Below are positions 40,349 through 51,722 of a stretch of DNA of 64,000 bases, piece by piece. Position 1 is the first letter of the stretch. Every line of letters begins with the position of its first letter. The notes under the pieces are model-generated. The model saw only the letters and a list, made by a program, of their open reading frames with translations. It made no database searches and had not been told where the DNA came from. The position numbers were made by a program, and so were the translations under genes. Source of the stretch: Metaphire vulgaris (Eukaryota > Annelida > Clitellata > Crassiclitellata > Megascolecidae); contig CM030848.1 in assembly GCA_018105865.1 (NCBI GenBank), positions 16,099,786 through 16,163,785 on the forward strand, given 5' to 3'.

Positions 40349-43300
40349 TCACGCCTTTGCCTTCGACACTTTCATCGCCTGCGAAAAATCCAACAAATCT
40401 TTGTTAGTCACTAAACCAATATTCAGTACCATCATCGTGACAAAATACTTGAACAAAAATTTTTAAAATAGTAGAAATTTGCAGCTACAAATAGTTTGCA
40501 CTTTATACAAGATAATTCTGCAAAAGGCTAATACCTCATACAGCACATATCCAATATATTCTGGATTCATTATCCAGGTCATTAAATCTCATGTTTGACA
40601 AAATATATGACACATTACAGCAATTACTGGTCAAACTGTAATTACTAGTAATCAAAATGTCCTAAAATTACTCACTAGAATCACTAAACATAAATATCAA
40701 TGTAATAATTCAGTGAGACATGCTCCCAAACTGGAGGGTTTTCGGTCTCGGCCACCAATTACACCTTTGACAATTTACTAGCCGCTCAACAGTTGAGCAA
40801 ATTCAGTGCTTTGTAATCTAATCAGCAAAACAGACTGAAGCAATGAAACAGACTAAGATCATCAAAAGAGGCAGAGAACAAGACTCAATCAAATTCAAAC
40901 AATTTCAAAACCTTGGAGACGTTGACTCCTGTAAGGCCATTGACCACTTGAGGCAGTTTTTCCATGACCTGGAGAATCTCGCTTGTCACTTTTGCCGCTC
41001 CAATTTCTCCCTTTCCGACCGAAACCATCGTCAGCTTTTTTGTATGAGTCAAAGGAGCCGCAATTTCAGCAGCCACCTACAGCGGCAACACTTACAAATA
41101 CAAAGCGAAAAAGAAAATCATGCATATCATCTGCAAAGTGCCTTCCAAGATAGAAGCCCGACGACTCAGACAATGAGTAGCTTTGTATAGAGTCAACAGT
41201 CACTGAGGCATTCACAGTTTATAAAAAAGCAATTCCAGAGATGACATTAATTCCAAATGCTTTAGATATAGTGACTGTAGAGACTGATCAGTTGAAGAAT
41301 GGTTCCAGTCTGTTGATCGGCAAGACACATAGGAATCTGACCTTTGGCAAAGCCTCAAGCACCATGTCGACCACAGCGGCGTCCTGGTATTCTTTCCAGG
41401 CTTCCGCCTTCTTTTCCATCTGTTCTGCTTCTGCCTTTGCCTTTGCTTCAATGGCAAACGCCTCTGCCTCACCCTTCATCTGGAACAAAGAAATTTCTCA
41501 TTAAATCAGACAAATGCAGAAATAATCAATTCAGCCAAATTAAACTAATCAAAACATTATTAAACTCAAACCTAAAACACAAATTGAATGCGTATTAATT
41601 CATGGATCACTTTTCTCTGATTGGCCAACCGTCTGTCGCCATTGGCAACCAATTCACTATAGGGTCACTGACCGACCACAAAAGTCAATACTTGGACCAA
41701 AACAGACTTCGTTTGTGCCAAAATGTCAAGGTGAATATCCAATGCATGGTCTGCAACTGAACCTCAGTTTGGTTACGTATATAAAGGCACTTCTTATGGA
41801 TTTTCAACCAGAGACTTCCATGGACATGATTTCTGATTTTTTCACTCTGAAGCGACCATCGACTGATGTTGAATGCAAAGGAAGTGCTATGCTAGATAAA
41901 GTACACGGGTACTTGCTGTAATTAAAGATTTCCTAGAGAAGAAAAAATGTACTTCTTATGGTTAAGGCATTGTACCTGTATTGCCTGAGCTGCTGCCTGT
42001 GCCTCAAACATTACGCGATTTCTATAAACAAAGTTCAGAAAGAAAACAGAACAATTTCTGACAGAAATAACATCAGAATCACTAGAAACAAATTCTTACT
42101 TGATACATTTACCATAAAAGCAATATTCACCTATAATCCAACTTCAACACAATAGTTGTTGTCATCCTCATCATCATGTTAATATGCTCTGCTGCAAGTG
42201 CTCTGTCAATGACACTTTCAATAATAATTCTTCCAAAAGCCAAATGTCTTTAGTTCTTCATCCTTGATCTTTAATCAACAATTGGGGTTGTGAGAAGGGA
42301 ATGCAATAATGATGGGGCAGCAAATGCTAACAAAAGGCGGATTACCTGTTTGCTTCCGCCAGCTTCTCCAACCGGAATTTTTCCGCCTCTGCCGGCTTTC
42401 GGATGGTTGAATCCAGTTCCCTCTCACGGCGGATGATTTCCTGTTCCTGGACTTGGATCTGCTGACCTCTTTCGATGACCTTTATCTGCATCGATTCCTC
42501 GCGAATTGCCTGCTTTGTCTTGGCAGCCTATTCAGAAAAGCACAACTCACTCCAGACGACATCACACAAAGCACACAACACTGTAAGAACACTGTAAGAA
42601 GTTAGGGTTAGGTGTCAAAAAGCAATAAAACATGAGAAAAATCACACTCAAAATGAAGTTCAATCTTAAAAATAAAGCACACAGAGGCAAAATTCAAATA
42701 TTCAACAGAAAACCCAGAAACCCAGAAACCATAGGAAAATTAATTAATCGTTTTCTGTGAAATAACTGATTAGATTGAAGGCAGCAGCAGCAGCAGCAGC
42801 AGTGGTGGCATCACCTGGAGATCATAGGCCAGTTCAGCCTGAGCCTTCTTTGTGAGGACCTCCTGATCAAAAGATGCCTTCTTCAGCTCATAGTCTCTCT
42901 GTGCCTTTGCTATTTCAATGTCATTCAAATAGCGAGATGCCATTCGCTCCTCTTCTGCCATTGCCTCCTGTCAACAACCGTCAACAATGTCATCGTCTCT
43001 TACTAGGTCTCTCTCTATATCAGGGACATTAACAATATCAACTGAAAAGTCAACTGATAATCAAATACTTTTAAATCATTGCGTAACAGACAGTTTGTAA
43101 CATAAGCATTCTGCAACGTAAAGACCACAGAGGTTTTTAAATCATGCTGTCTCATGTTACCTATTTACCCTGAATACATACGATAACCATAGATGTGAAA
43201 GAAGTACACAGTTTTACTGTCCAAAGGCCAAGCCTTTGTCACTTTGCTATTATTCATAATGTGAAGAGGCAATAGTTTATTAATCAACACATCCTTGAAA

Positions 43301-45645
43301 CCCGAACTATTCAGAACATGTCATCCGCTTATTTCATACTCTTGACATGAAAAATTGAAGAGTCATGTCAAATGTGACCGGTCCACTGACCTTTATTCCG
43401 GCATCTTTTCTCGCCTCTGCTTCACCGATGCGGGCGTCTCGCTTCACCTGAGCCGTTCGTGACTTCCCAAGGGCTTTAAGGTAACCCTGAAGCAGTCACA
43501 CGATGAAAAATCTACTCACAATTTCATCTTCAACTATGACAACTTGCTGCCTAATTTCATTAATTGTAGAAATAAACCATTGTATTATTGTAATGATCAG
43601 GCTCTATGATAATGATCCAGCCAATGAGCATGCCCTATTCAATTTAATGGTTGTATTCTAAAGTCATTAGAATTGTGTAAAACCTCAAAGAGCCGATTGT
43701 ACCAAGAACGAATGGAAACTCGGAGGCAAACCTCTTCATCTTTGATGTCCTTCAGTGTGTAGCTAACAACGCTTATGCCCATATGCACAAGGTCTGAAGA
43801 AGCAACTTCAAACACAGCCTTAGAGAACTTCTTTCGATCTTTGTAGATCTCCTTCAATCCAAATCATTTAAACACATCATATTCAAAGAAACTGTTACAT
43901 TAATCAAACTACAGACAACTAGAAAAGTAGAGAATATAATAAGATAAGCATAAAGAACATTGAAGTAAGGAAAACAGCTGAAACTGTTGTTGTAAATTTA
44001 GGAGTAAATAATTTTTTGCAAAAGTTCACTTATTATTCAATAAGCAAGGAATGCAATGGACTTTAACCATTTATAAAAGAAAAGCATTTTTAGTTTTAAA
44101 ATAACCAAAATATGACAGTAAAATATAAATTTTCAAGAGAAATCTTGAAGCCGAAAAGAAAGGACAAGTCAACTGAAGGACCTCAACGGTCATGTTGCCC
44201 ATGATCGCCCTCTGGTGCCCCTCGAGAGTTTCTTGAGCGATTCTTCGAATGTCTTCTTCTCGCTTTCCAAGGAACTGTTGGCAGGCAGCTTCCAACATTT
44301 CTTTGTTCTGTCCTTGTATTTTTACCTATCATCAGAAGAGCATTGCAAGCAACAAATTCAAACTTCTATCTCATTATTCTAATAAGGTTAAGACTGGTTA
44401 ACACAAATTCAATGGGCAGTTCAAATTCAGTAACATCTAACAGTTAACATTAATATGACTTTAACCCTATTGCACTGTAAGGCTGATATTTTGGCTTAAT
44501 AAGTCATTGGTTATATGTATCCCTTGTGGTCAAAGAGTTAACATATAATTGCATATATGAATATTATTAGTGACTGACTTCTTGGTCACATTTATGTTTC
44601 ACCGTGATCAATTCCTTCTTTATGCGCTGATTCCCAGTTTGAGAACTTGACATTTCACTTAATAGACTCAGTCTCCTAATTCAAATTGGAACTCAGAGTA
44701 AATGATGCAAAAGTGACTCATGATGAAGACAGTTAACGGGGTGACATCATCAGGAGCTTATCGTTAAGAGTGACAGCAGAAAGACATAAGCGTCTGGCTC
44801 ATAGCGTTAAAATATCACACTGCTTCTGAAAGACAGCTACGCAACATCTTACAACCTGTGCTATTCCAGTGACTGAGATCGCTACTCCTAGCTGAGTGTA
44901 GACATGGTCACTTTGAATTTGCAAAGTCATTGTATTCAAGGAAATTCTGCATCAAGGAGAAAAAATCAGCAATTACAAAGGCAGTCATTCACAAATGAAA
45001 CATCAATAATTAATCTATGAATTTAACAGAAATAATTTAGCTCCAGTTCAAATATTTCAATTTTATGACTTTTCAAAAGGCACATGCTGCTAAAACTGCT
45101 AAAACTGCTAAAACAGGTTTCTCTAACTCAAAATAAAAGCTCGTTCAAACTGACCGCTGAATCATCTGTATCATTGGCCAAACAAAAGCACGGCCACCAG
45201 GCACCAGCAAAGGCTTTGACAAACAACAGCCTGTGTTTAAAAAATGAAACTCATAAACAAATTTCAAAAATGTAAAATTAAATTTCACAAAATAATCACA
45301 AAAAAAGAACAGCATCAGTCACAATTTCTGTGTCTAGCAGGAATAAAACCAGGCCCATGGACATCTGAAAGACGCCCTCGAATCCTCGGTCCAGCAGTCG
45401 CGTCCTTCTGGTCGCTCCCCCTCCATCCAGGACGGCGAAACTTGGCGAGAGATCTGTCACATGAGGGAATCCCATACTATGTAATGCGTTACCAGAGGAA
45501 GAAACTAAAGCAACCTCCGCCAATCTGTTCGCAAAGAAACTAAAGACGCACTTACTCAATATCGGATTATATCGCCTATAAGTGCCACCTGTAAAGTGCT
45601 CTTGACTCTGGCCTTTGCCATGCTTATTGCACTATATAAATTGTC

Positions 45646-45714
<69 letters not shown>

Positions 45715-45931
45715 GTAAGCACCTTTTCAACTTCTTTCCAGAAATAAAAGCTATAAAACGAGCTATACAACGAGCTACATATTACGAGCTATAAAAATAA
45801 CCTAGATCATAACACGGCGCTACAGAAGTGATTCATTATAATTACATACGAGAGCTATCTCGACTGAAATAAACGAATTGTGAACCTGATACAACCATCG
45901 CCTCGTTCGGACCGCATGTGTGAAAAGGCAT
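40349..45931 (-). CDS. FLOT1: Flotillin-1, 12 exons
   Basis: Membrane-microdomain scaffold of the SPFH family, acting at plasma membrane and endosomes in clathrin-independent uptake and signalling. Exons (minus): 45886-45931, 45155-45230, 44856-44946, 44182-44325, 43732-43851, 43391-43486, 42815-42967, 42346-42527, 41976-42021, 41342-41479, 40912-41076, 40349-40378. All phases fit and give 428 aa, against 427 in human. Motifs: [16 protein letters not shown] start, [68 protein letters not shown], then the flotillin Glu-Ala coiled coil ([17 protein letters not shown]) and LTGVNVSK. An extra ATG lies directly upstream (45934). The residue matching palmitoylated Cys34 of mammals is Met ([10 protein letters not shown]). 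The C-terminus AMKVSKAKA differs from the vertebrate tail. Confidence 0.95.
45648..45713. repeat. (AAT)n in flotillin-1 intron 1
   Basis: About 22 AAT units directly after a CACTATATAAATTGTCG motif, the recurrent SINE-like end. Confidence 0.93.
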
Positions 45932-46369
45932 CATTTGCAACGCTATATAAGTGTCGCAAAAATAATTAAATAAACAGAAAATCCGAACAAAATTCAGGAA
46001 ATCTAAATATTCATTAAGAGCCAAGAGTAAATAGTAAACGGAGAGTCAGTCTATATCTCCAGGCGCGCCACTAGCTATGGACTGCATCAGTAATCGCTAC
46101 TCCTTGAATTTCCGGATTTGATAACTCCTATTAACAATCTAATATTATGTATGAGTCACAAAACTTTTTCGATAACAGAAAGAATGATGAGAGCGGGGCG
46201 ATTAACCGGTTTACATTAGTATGCGCACCAGTAGTTTGCGCACCTGAGAGTTTGCGCACCAGTAGTATGCGCACCAAGTTATGTTTCAACGGTTAATAAT
46301 AATGCGAACAAATACCTTGCATTCCTTTATAGCATTTCCTTTATAGCTTGACCGCTGGTCTCTGGCTTA

Positions 46370-46840
46370 GGGGTCGTCCATAAATGACGTAACGCGCATA
46401 GGGGGAGGGTCAGGAAATTTGTTACGAAGTGTGACGATCGGGGGGAGGATCGAGGTCTCAATACCTTGTTTCCATAACCCTACCCATAACCCTAACCCGA
46501 TAATGAGTTATCTTTTGGAGAGGACCGGGAGGGAGTGGGGCCGGGGGCAGTGGCGGCTCCACCGGGGGGTCAGGGGGGCCCGTGCCCCCTATTGAGAGCC
46601 TGGCCCCCAGTGGCCCCCAGTTGGGACCCTATACTTAATGCTACATACATTAAACAACAAATGGTTGGCCCCCATGATTAGAAGTTGCCCCCCCCAACGG
46701 CCCCCACTTGCCAAATCCTAGAGCCGCCACTGCCGGGAGTGGTAGTTGCCCGTGCCTTCATTTCTTCTTGCCCTCGTCACACTTCGTAACAAATTTCCTG
46801 GTCCTCCCCTAGGCGCGTTACGTCATTTATGGACGACCCC
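46370..46840. mobile_element. GGGGTCGTCCATAAATGACG MITE inserted at the fold-back centre
   Basis: Inverted ends GGGGTCGTCCATAAATGACG and CGTCATTTATGGACGACCCC, with TA at both flanks (46368-46369, 46841-46842), so a TA target duplication as in Tc1/mariner-type elements. It is split by a hAT-like MITE at 46548-46732. Confidence 0.75.
46548..46732 (-). mobile_element. hAT-like MITE, CAGTGGCGGCTC family, copy 2 (nested)
   Basis: Starts CAGTGGCGGCTCCACCGG and ends CCTAGAGCCGCCACTG, reversed relative to the copy at 26486. It interrupts the element at 46370-46840. No clean target duplication was seen. Confidence 0.75.
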
Positions 46841-46845
46841 TAGGC

Positions 46846-47353
46846 CAGCGGTTCCCAACCGGTGGTACATGACATGTACCCCTAGGGGCTGTCCATTAAT
46901 TATGTCAACAAATTTTTGGCAATTTTTGACACCCCCTCCTTGTCAACAACTGTCAACTTTCACTTACCTCCCCCATAATTACGTCAACAACTCTTGAACC
47001 CCCCCCCCAAGATCAATGACAGGTCCCAATAACAAGGTTATTATTTTTGTGGTGATGACTATTTTTGCTCATCGAGTGTCAAAATGTGATGGTGATTACC
47101 TTTTTGCCATGCTTTTTTCCATTGTAATAAGTAGTATTCCATGAAATTTCCTAGTATTTGATTATTTGTAAAAAGTGAAATTGTTGACGTCAACTTCTCT
47201 TGACCCCCTCCCCCTGTCAACAACTGTGAAACTTTTTCAAACCCCTCCCCCCTAAATTGTTGACGTAATTAATGGACAGTCCTCTGGGTTGGGGTACAAG
47301 CGGCGAAATTTTTTTGGGCAGAGGTGCAATTTAAAAAAGGTTGGGAACCCCTG
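46846..47353. mobile_element. hAT-like MITE CAGCGGTTCCCAACC with perfect 8-bp duplication
   Basis: Ends CAGCGGTTCCCAACC and GGTTGGGAACCCCTG; flanked by a perfect 8-bp duplication, CCCTAGGC, at 46838-46845 and 47354-47361. It landed on the right edge of the preceding MITE and itself contains the element at 46885-47284. Confidence 0.85.
46885..47284. mobile_element. GGGGCTGTCCATTAATTA MITE, copy 2 (nested)
   Basis: Same ends and interior as the copy at 37608, with TA on the left. The right end has decayed to GGACAGTCCT. Inserted inside the hAT-like MITE at 46846-47353. Confidence 0.75.
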
Positions 47354-47381
47354 CCCTAGGCCAGAGACCAGCGGTTCGCAT

Positions 47382-47568
47382 CAGTGGCGGCTCCACCGGG
47401 GGGTCAGGGGCCCGTGCCCCCTATTGAGTGCCTGGCCCCCCAGTGCCCTCCCCCAGTTGGGACCCTATACTTAATGCTACATACATTAAACAACAAATGG
47501 TTGGTCCCCATGATTAGAAGTTGCCACCCCAACGGCCTCCCACTTGCCAAATCCTAGAGCCGCCACTG
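47382..47568 (-). mobile_element. hAT-like MITE, CAGTGGCGGCTC family, copy 3 with perfect 8-bp duplication
   Basis: 187 bp, CAGTGGCGGCTCCACC to CTAGAGCCGCCACTG, flanked by identical GTTCGCAT at 47374-47381 and 47569-47576. It sits in the right arm of the fold-back element. The perfect duplication makes it the youngest clear insertion of this family here. Confidence 0.9.
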
Positions 47569-47879
47569 GTTCGCATTGTTATTAACCGTTGAAACTTAAC
47601 TTGGTGCGCATACTACAGGCGCGCAAACAACGGGTGCGTAAACTACCGGTGTGCAAACTCCCAGGTGCGCAAACTACTGGTGCGTATAGGCCTACTATGC
47701 AATACCAATTAACCAGTCTGTTAAATACTTGCAAGTTGCAAGCCAGAACGAAGGGGCCTGTAAAATAGAGTTTGACATTTGACGTTAGCCATGGGTTGGA
47801 CTGGCTAAGCTGGTAAATCAGACCGGGGAAATTTTGGTAAAGAAGTCACGGGCCCATATAAAGTTGATAAAAATCGAGG

Positions 47880-48020
47880 AAATTGCCCTTTCCCCCGGAA
47901 ATTTCAAATTCCCCCGGAAATTTCGGCATATTACATCAACTTAAACAGCAGCCCCCTAGTTGACTTCCCCCGGCTTTGTCAGTACCCCCTCCCTGAGTCC
48001 AGAGTCTAGATGAAACACTG
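47880..48020 (-). mobile_element. hAT-like MITE, CAGTGTTTAATCTAGA family, copy 3 (reversed)
   Basis: Reverse-complement relative of the copies at 7057 and 24208: CCCCCGGAAATTTCAAATTC, then GTCTAGATGAAACACTG at 48020. The other end is decayed. It may sit inside yet another inverted-repeat element (GGTTGGACTGG near 47798, CCAGTCCAAGC near 48032). Confidence 0.6.
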
Positions 48021-48464
48021 CCGGCCGCCGCCCAGTCCAAGCCTCTAGCCACGGGTGAAAAAGTGAGCGGCGTGGTTCGAGCCCCGCTGTCCATAATAGA
48101 AGGTTGTTTACGGTTATGAAAGCGGATTCTAAGCGCTGGTCGTTTGACTGTGAGTCATGTCACTCTGTTTTTGGTATTGCATGAAACGGGGAGTTCAGTC
48201 GATTTTTATTCATCGAAATCCTCCGGCGTTAGCCGTTGAGTGGAGTCAGGCACAGCTGAGTGCCTCTTCAGGATAGGCATGTAATGAAGGGGTCTTGTGG
48301 ACTAAGACGGAAATAAGAAATTGGAGGTTTATGGAATTTTTCAATTTACGACGAAATTGAGACCGAAGTGTGCACAGGTAGCTTTCGTTTCGTTCGAAAA
48401 ACAATATGTATAGACGACAATTCAAAAGACACTACGACAATTATTCTCTTAGGCCTTTAATAGG

Positions 48465-49320
48465 CATGGAGGGCGCCACAAGCCAAATATTGGGTGGGCC
48501 AACATGGCCTGTTTGAAATTGTACAATGCAAGGACTAGTGCTACAGTAGGCTATAGATAGCCTATGCAAAAATTCAGAAGAGTGATGAAACGAATTAAAA
48601 CCACATATTCTTGTGTCCCCATCTTTGCTGTGTCAAACCGTACTAGAATTGTCAATATATTCTGTCTCAATTTTTTCTAGAGCTTTCGAAATTCCACGAA
48701 AAATAATTAGCCATTTGAAACGACACTATACAAAGTCTTTCAGAAATCTATTCTCTGTCAAATGTCTAAAAATCAATCGAGAGATAAGATGGCGCTTAAG
48801 AGAGCTGGTTTCTTCTATTACAGGTTTTATAGACCACAAAAATATTATACAATTGATACCGTGTTTGAAATTGGACAATGCTAGTGCTACAGTAGGCTAT
48901 AGATATGCAAAAATTCAGAAGAGTGATGAAACGAATTAAAACCATGGAGGGCGCCACAAGCCAAATATTGGGTGGGTCAACATGGCCAATATTTCATAGT
49001 CAAGACAGCGCAGCGAGAAATTCTTACCGTTACGATCAATCAATCATTGAAAAAACACAGTTGCATGGTTATATAAATATAATAATTTTATATGGTCTTC
49101 CACATCTGTGACATCTCAATTATATAGGCCTATGGCAATATTATGCCGATATATTGGGGATTTGGGGTTATTAGTTTCACAAAACCTGGAATCTGGAAGT
49201 ACGGACTGACCTTTGGATTACAACCTCGATTCACCACGGACAATGATTCACGACTACGATTATTCACTGAAGCGACCATCGACTGGTGCAGATGTACTAC
49301 TACAATGGCGCTAAAGAAGT

Positions 49321-49387
<67 letters not shown>

Positions 49388-49501
49388 AAAACATTGTAAT
49401 TTGCCAATTGAAATTGGGTGGGCCAAAAACATTGTGGCCCATTGGGCCTAAATATTGAGTGGGTCATGGCCCACCTGGCCCGCCCTGTTGCGCCCCCCAT
49501 G
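48465..49501. mobile_element. hAT-like element with CATGGAGGGCGC ends
   Basis: Starts CATGGAGGGCGCCACAAGCC and ends TTGCGCCCCCCATG. Flanking 8-mers TTAATAGG and CTAATAGG match at 7 of 8. The interior has a second internal start (from about 48942) and a direct repeat of about 90 bp (48515-48604 and 48863-48942), so it looks partly duplicated or self-nested. It also holds a SINE-like tail and a (CTA)n tract at 49319-49386. No transposase frame. Confidence 0.65.
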
Positions 49502-50927
49502 CTAATAGGGAAGAAAAATACCCTTCCCAAAAAAATCGCAGCGCCAAAAAATTTGTTGAACTGTGCCCCTCTTCCCCTTCAGCCAAATCAATTCCCCCTC
49601 CCCGCGAAACACACACTAAAGGCCTGGAGTGTGGATAAGACACTGAGAAGGCTCAGTTTCCTTTAATAGCCACAGTATATACTATAGTGTATATCGTCAT
49701 CAGTTGACAGATGCTGCATTTGAACGCCGTCTCCGGGCGATCATTTCTTTCCAAACAGCTTCGACTAGCGTCAGTTGAGTGAACGAGCAACGCAGACAGC
49801 CAAAGCAGCTCATTATACAGCAACGACAGCAATCAGCCTCTTCATTTGCAGCAATACAGGTGTGCATGGACAGGTATAGAGCTAGCCTAGGTATACCGCA
49901 TGCCTGGGTTTTTACGCTCAACGGTTGAGTGATTTTATATAATACGGTTTGAATGTGGTAATGCAACAATTTTTGGACTGGTTTTATGAAGAGAATAGTT
50001 ACGGATGATAACGCCAAGGAGTGTCCCTGCGGTGACCAACCGGTGACTTCCTGAAGACGAACGAGTCTTATGAATCGATGTCAACGGCGAAGCATTTCCG
50101 TCGCTTGAACATCAAATAAAAAACCCAGAAGCGAAGACCACTTAAAGCAAAGGTAGGCCTATTAATATTATTGTCTATTAATCGTCGTTTTCGGCGTCTA
50201 TTAGTCTGTGTCGATTGAGCTTAGTCAGATGGATGGAATAAGACCAAGATCCCCTAACATTGACTCTGGATCTGCTCAAAGGTCAGGTGTGGAAAACAGA
50301 TGACTCATTGCCTGTCGTCATAAGCCCGCCCCCCGCCCCCGCCCTCACTTCTTCTACTCTCGGCGAAGATTCCCATTCAGCAATCGTCATAGGAACAGAA
50401 ATTGATGAATTCATTTTCGGATCTTTCTTTGATGACGTGAAGAGTAAAAGATCAAAATGACACATTTCATTCCAAAGAGCATTCCGGTGATCTTAGACGT
50501 TCTCACCCAAATGCATTCAACTCCTCTGAAGATAAACAGGCGACGGAATGGTGACATCAGCAGCGTAGCCATATGGAGAGAGGGGTGCGGAGGGGAGAGG
50601 GCAGGCCTCCCCTAGTCGGACCTGGTCGTGAAATGTTGCGCAAAACCGATGAGATAATTTCAAAGGTTAAAAATTTCTAAAGGGTAAAGGTCAATGCCCA
50701 TAGACTGTCTAGAAGTCTTAGCTAATAATTTCTCAGCACTCGAAGGGTTTAACTGTTGGTTAAAGGCCAATGGTCACAGCTATCTCGATAGGCGGATTCT
50801 AAAAACTGAAAATGACATTCAAAATGACAAAATATTGACACATGACAACAGAAGATGGCAGACTCAGCAACTGGCCAAGTGTTAGTATGCATGATCATTG
50901 ATCAATAACGAAGTGAACAAATACGTG

Positions 50928-50929
<2 letters not shown>

Positions 50930-50992
<63 letters not shown>

Positions 50993-51275
50993 TTGATTTT
51001 GAGTGGTTTAGGGGGCTAAGTAAGCCTGTGTGAAAACCACTGAAATGCTAGACTCAACAGGCTATTTCTAACAACTAGGCCTATATATATAATGCAAAAA
51101 CTGTGCACGGATATCCGCTGCGACTGCCTACCTGGATCTAGAATCTTGACCACCACGGACTACGGATTACGGAGGACTATGGATTTACCCAGATTGAGCG
51201 TCCTTTAATAAGCTGGTGCACTGCGCCAAGCTTTAGGCCAGCGCTATATAAATGTCCTTTATTTATACTGATAAT
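50930..51275. repeat. SINE-like repeat with (AAT)n and a GCGCTATATAAAT end
   Basis: (AAT)n at 50930-50991 is followed by TTTGAGTGGTTTAGGGGGC..., also found at 52090, and ends AGCGCTATATAAATGTCC near 51240. Similar GGCGCTA-TATAAAT ends occur elsewhere (13150, 28312, 33030, 45635). No coding capacity. Confidence 0.55.
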
Positions 51276-51311
51276 TACGAGACGAATGTGCTTCCTTCTA
51301 CCACTGTGTTA

Positions 51312-51450
51312 CGGATCCTATGATCCTATGATCCTATGATCCTATGATCCTATGATCCTATGATCCTATGATCCTATGATCCTATGATCCTATGATCTTA
51401 TGATCCTATGATCCTATGATCCTATGATCCTATGATCCTATGATCCTATA
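51312..51450. repeat. 8-bp minisatellite, unit CTATGATC
   Basis: About 17 tandem copies of an 8-bp unit, with one variant copy (CTTATGATC register near 51397). It is unlike the di-, tri- and tetranucleotide repeats elsewhere in the window. It lies about 270 bp upstream of the CUB receptor start codon. Confidence 0.95.
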
Positions 51451-51722
51451 GAGTAGGCCTATAGATGAAAGCATATGGTGCACTGTAGATGATCGAGATT
51501 ATCAGGGTAGTTGATTAATGAGCGTATAATTCAATCGTTGCTTTCACTGAAGATGACTTTTGCCACTCTGATTTTGGAAAGTCGCTGTACGATCCAAGCA
51601 CAGTTCTTTCCCACTTATAGATGAATTTAGATATTAAGATGGAAATCTAACCCTAACTACTGTTCAGTTTTGGTAATTTTGTTGCGAAAGGGACGATTTC
51701 TGTGAAAACTCATCTGAACAAA

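Larger units (their letters stand above)
46196..47720. mobile_element. Fold-back element with TGCGCACC arrays, host of a transposon nest
   Basis: Two arms are inverted relative to each other. The left arm (about 46196-46368) has repeated GTTTGCGCACC-type units, then CAACGGTTAATAATAATGCGAAC and GACCGCTGGTCTCTGGC. The right arm (about 47362-47381 and 47577-47720) holds the complements, including GCCAGAGACCAGCGGTTC and TTAACCGTTG. The centre is occupied by other elements. Outer ends are approximate (TTAACCGGT / TTAACCAGT). Confidence 0.7.

Noticed and set aside
45296..45559. 87-codon minus frame between flotillin exons
   Set aside because: The frame lies in flotillin intron 1; the true exon 2 is 45155-45230, identified by [14 protein letters not shown] and matching phases.
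46478..46500. Telomere-like TAACCC repeats
   Set aside because: Only a few imperfect copies inside a MITE; far too short to be an interstitial telomere.
51312..51450. CRISPR-like array
   Set aside because: Units are 8 bp with no spacers; it is a tandem minisatellite in an animal genome.
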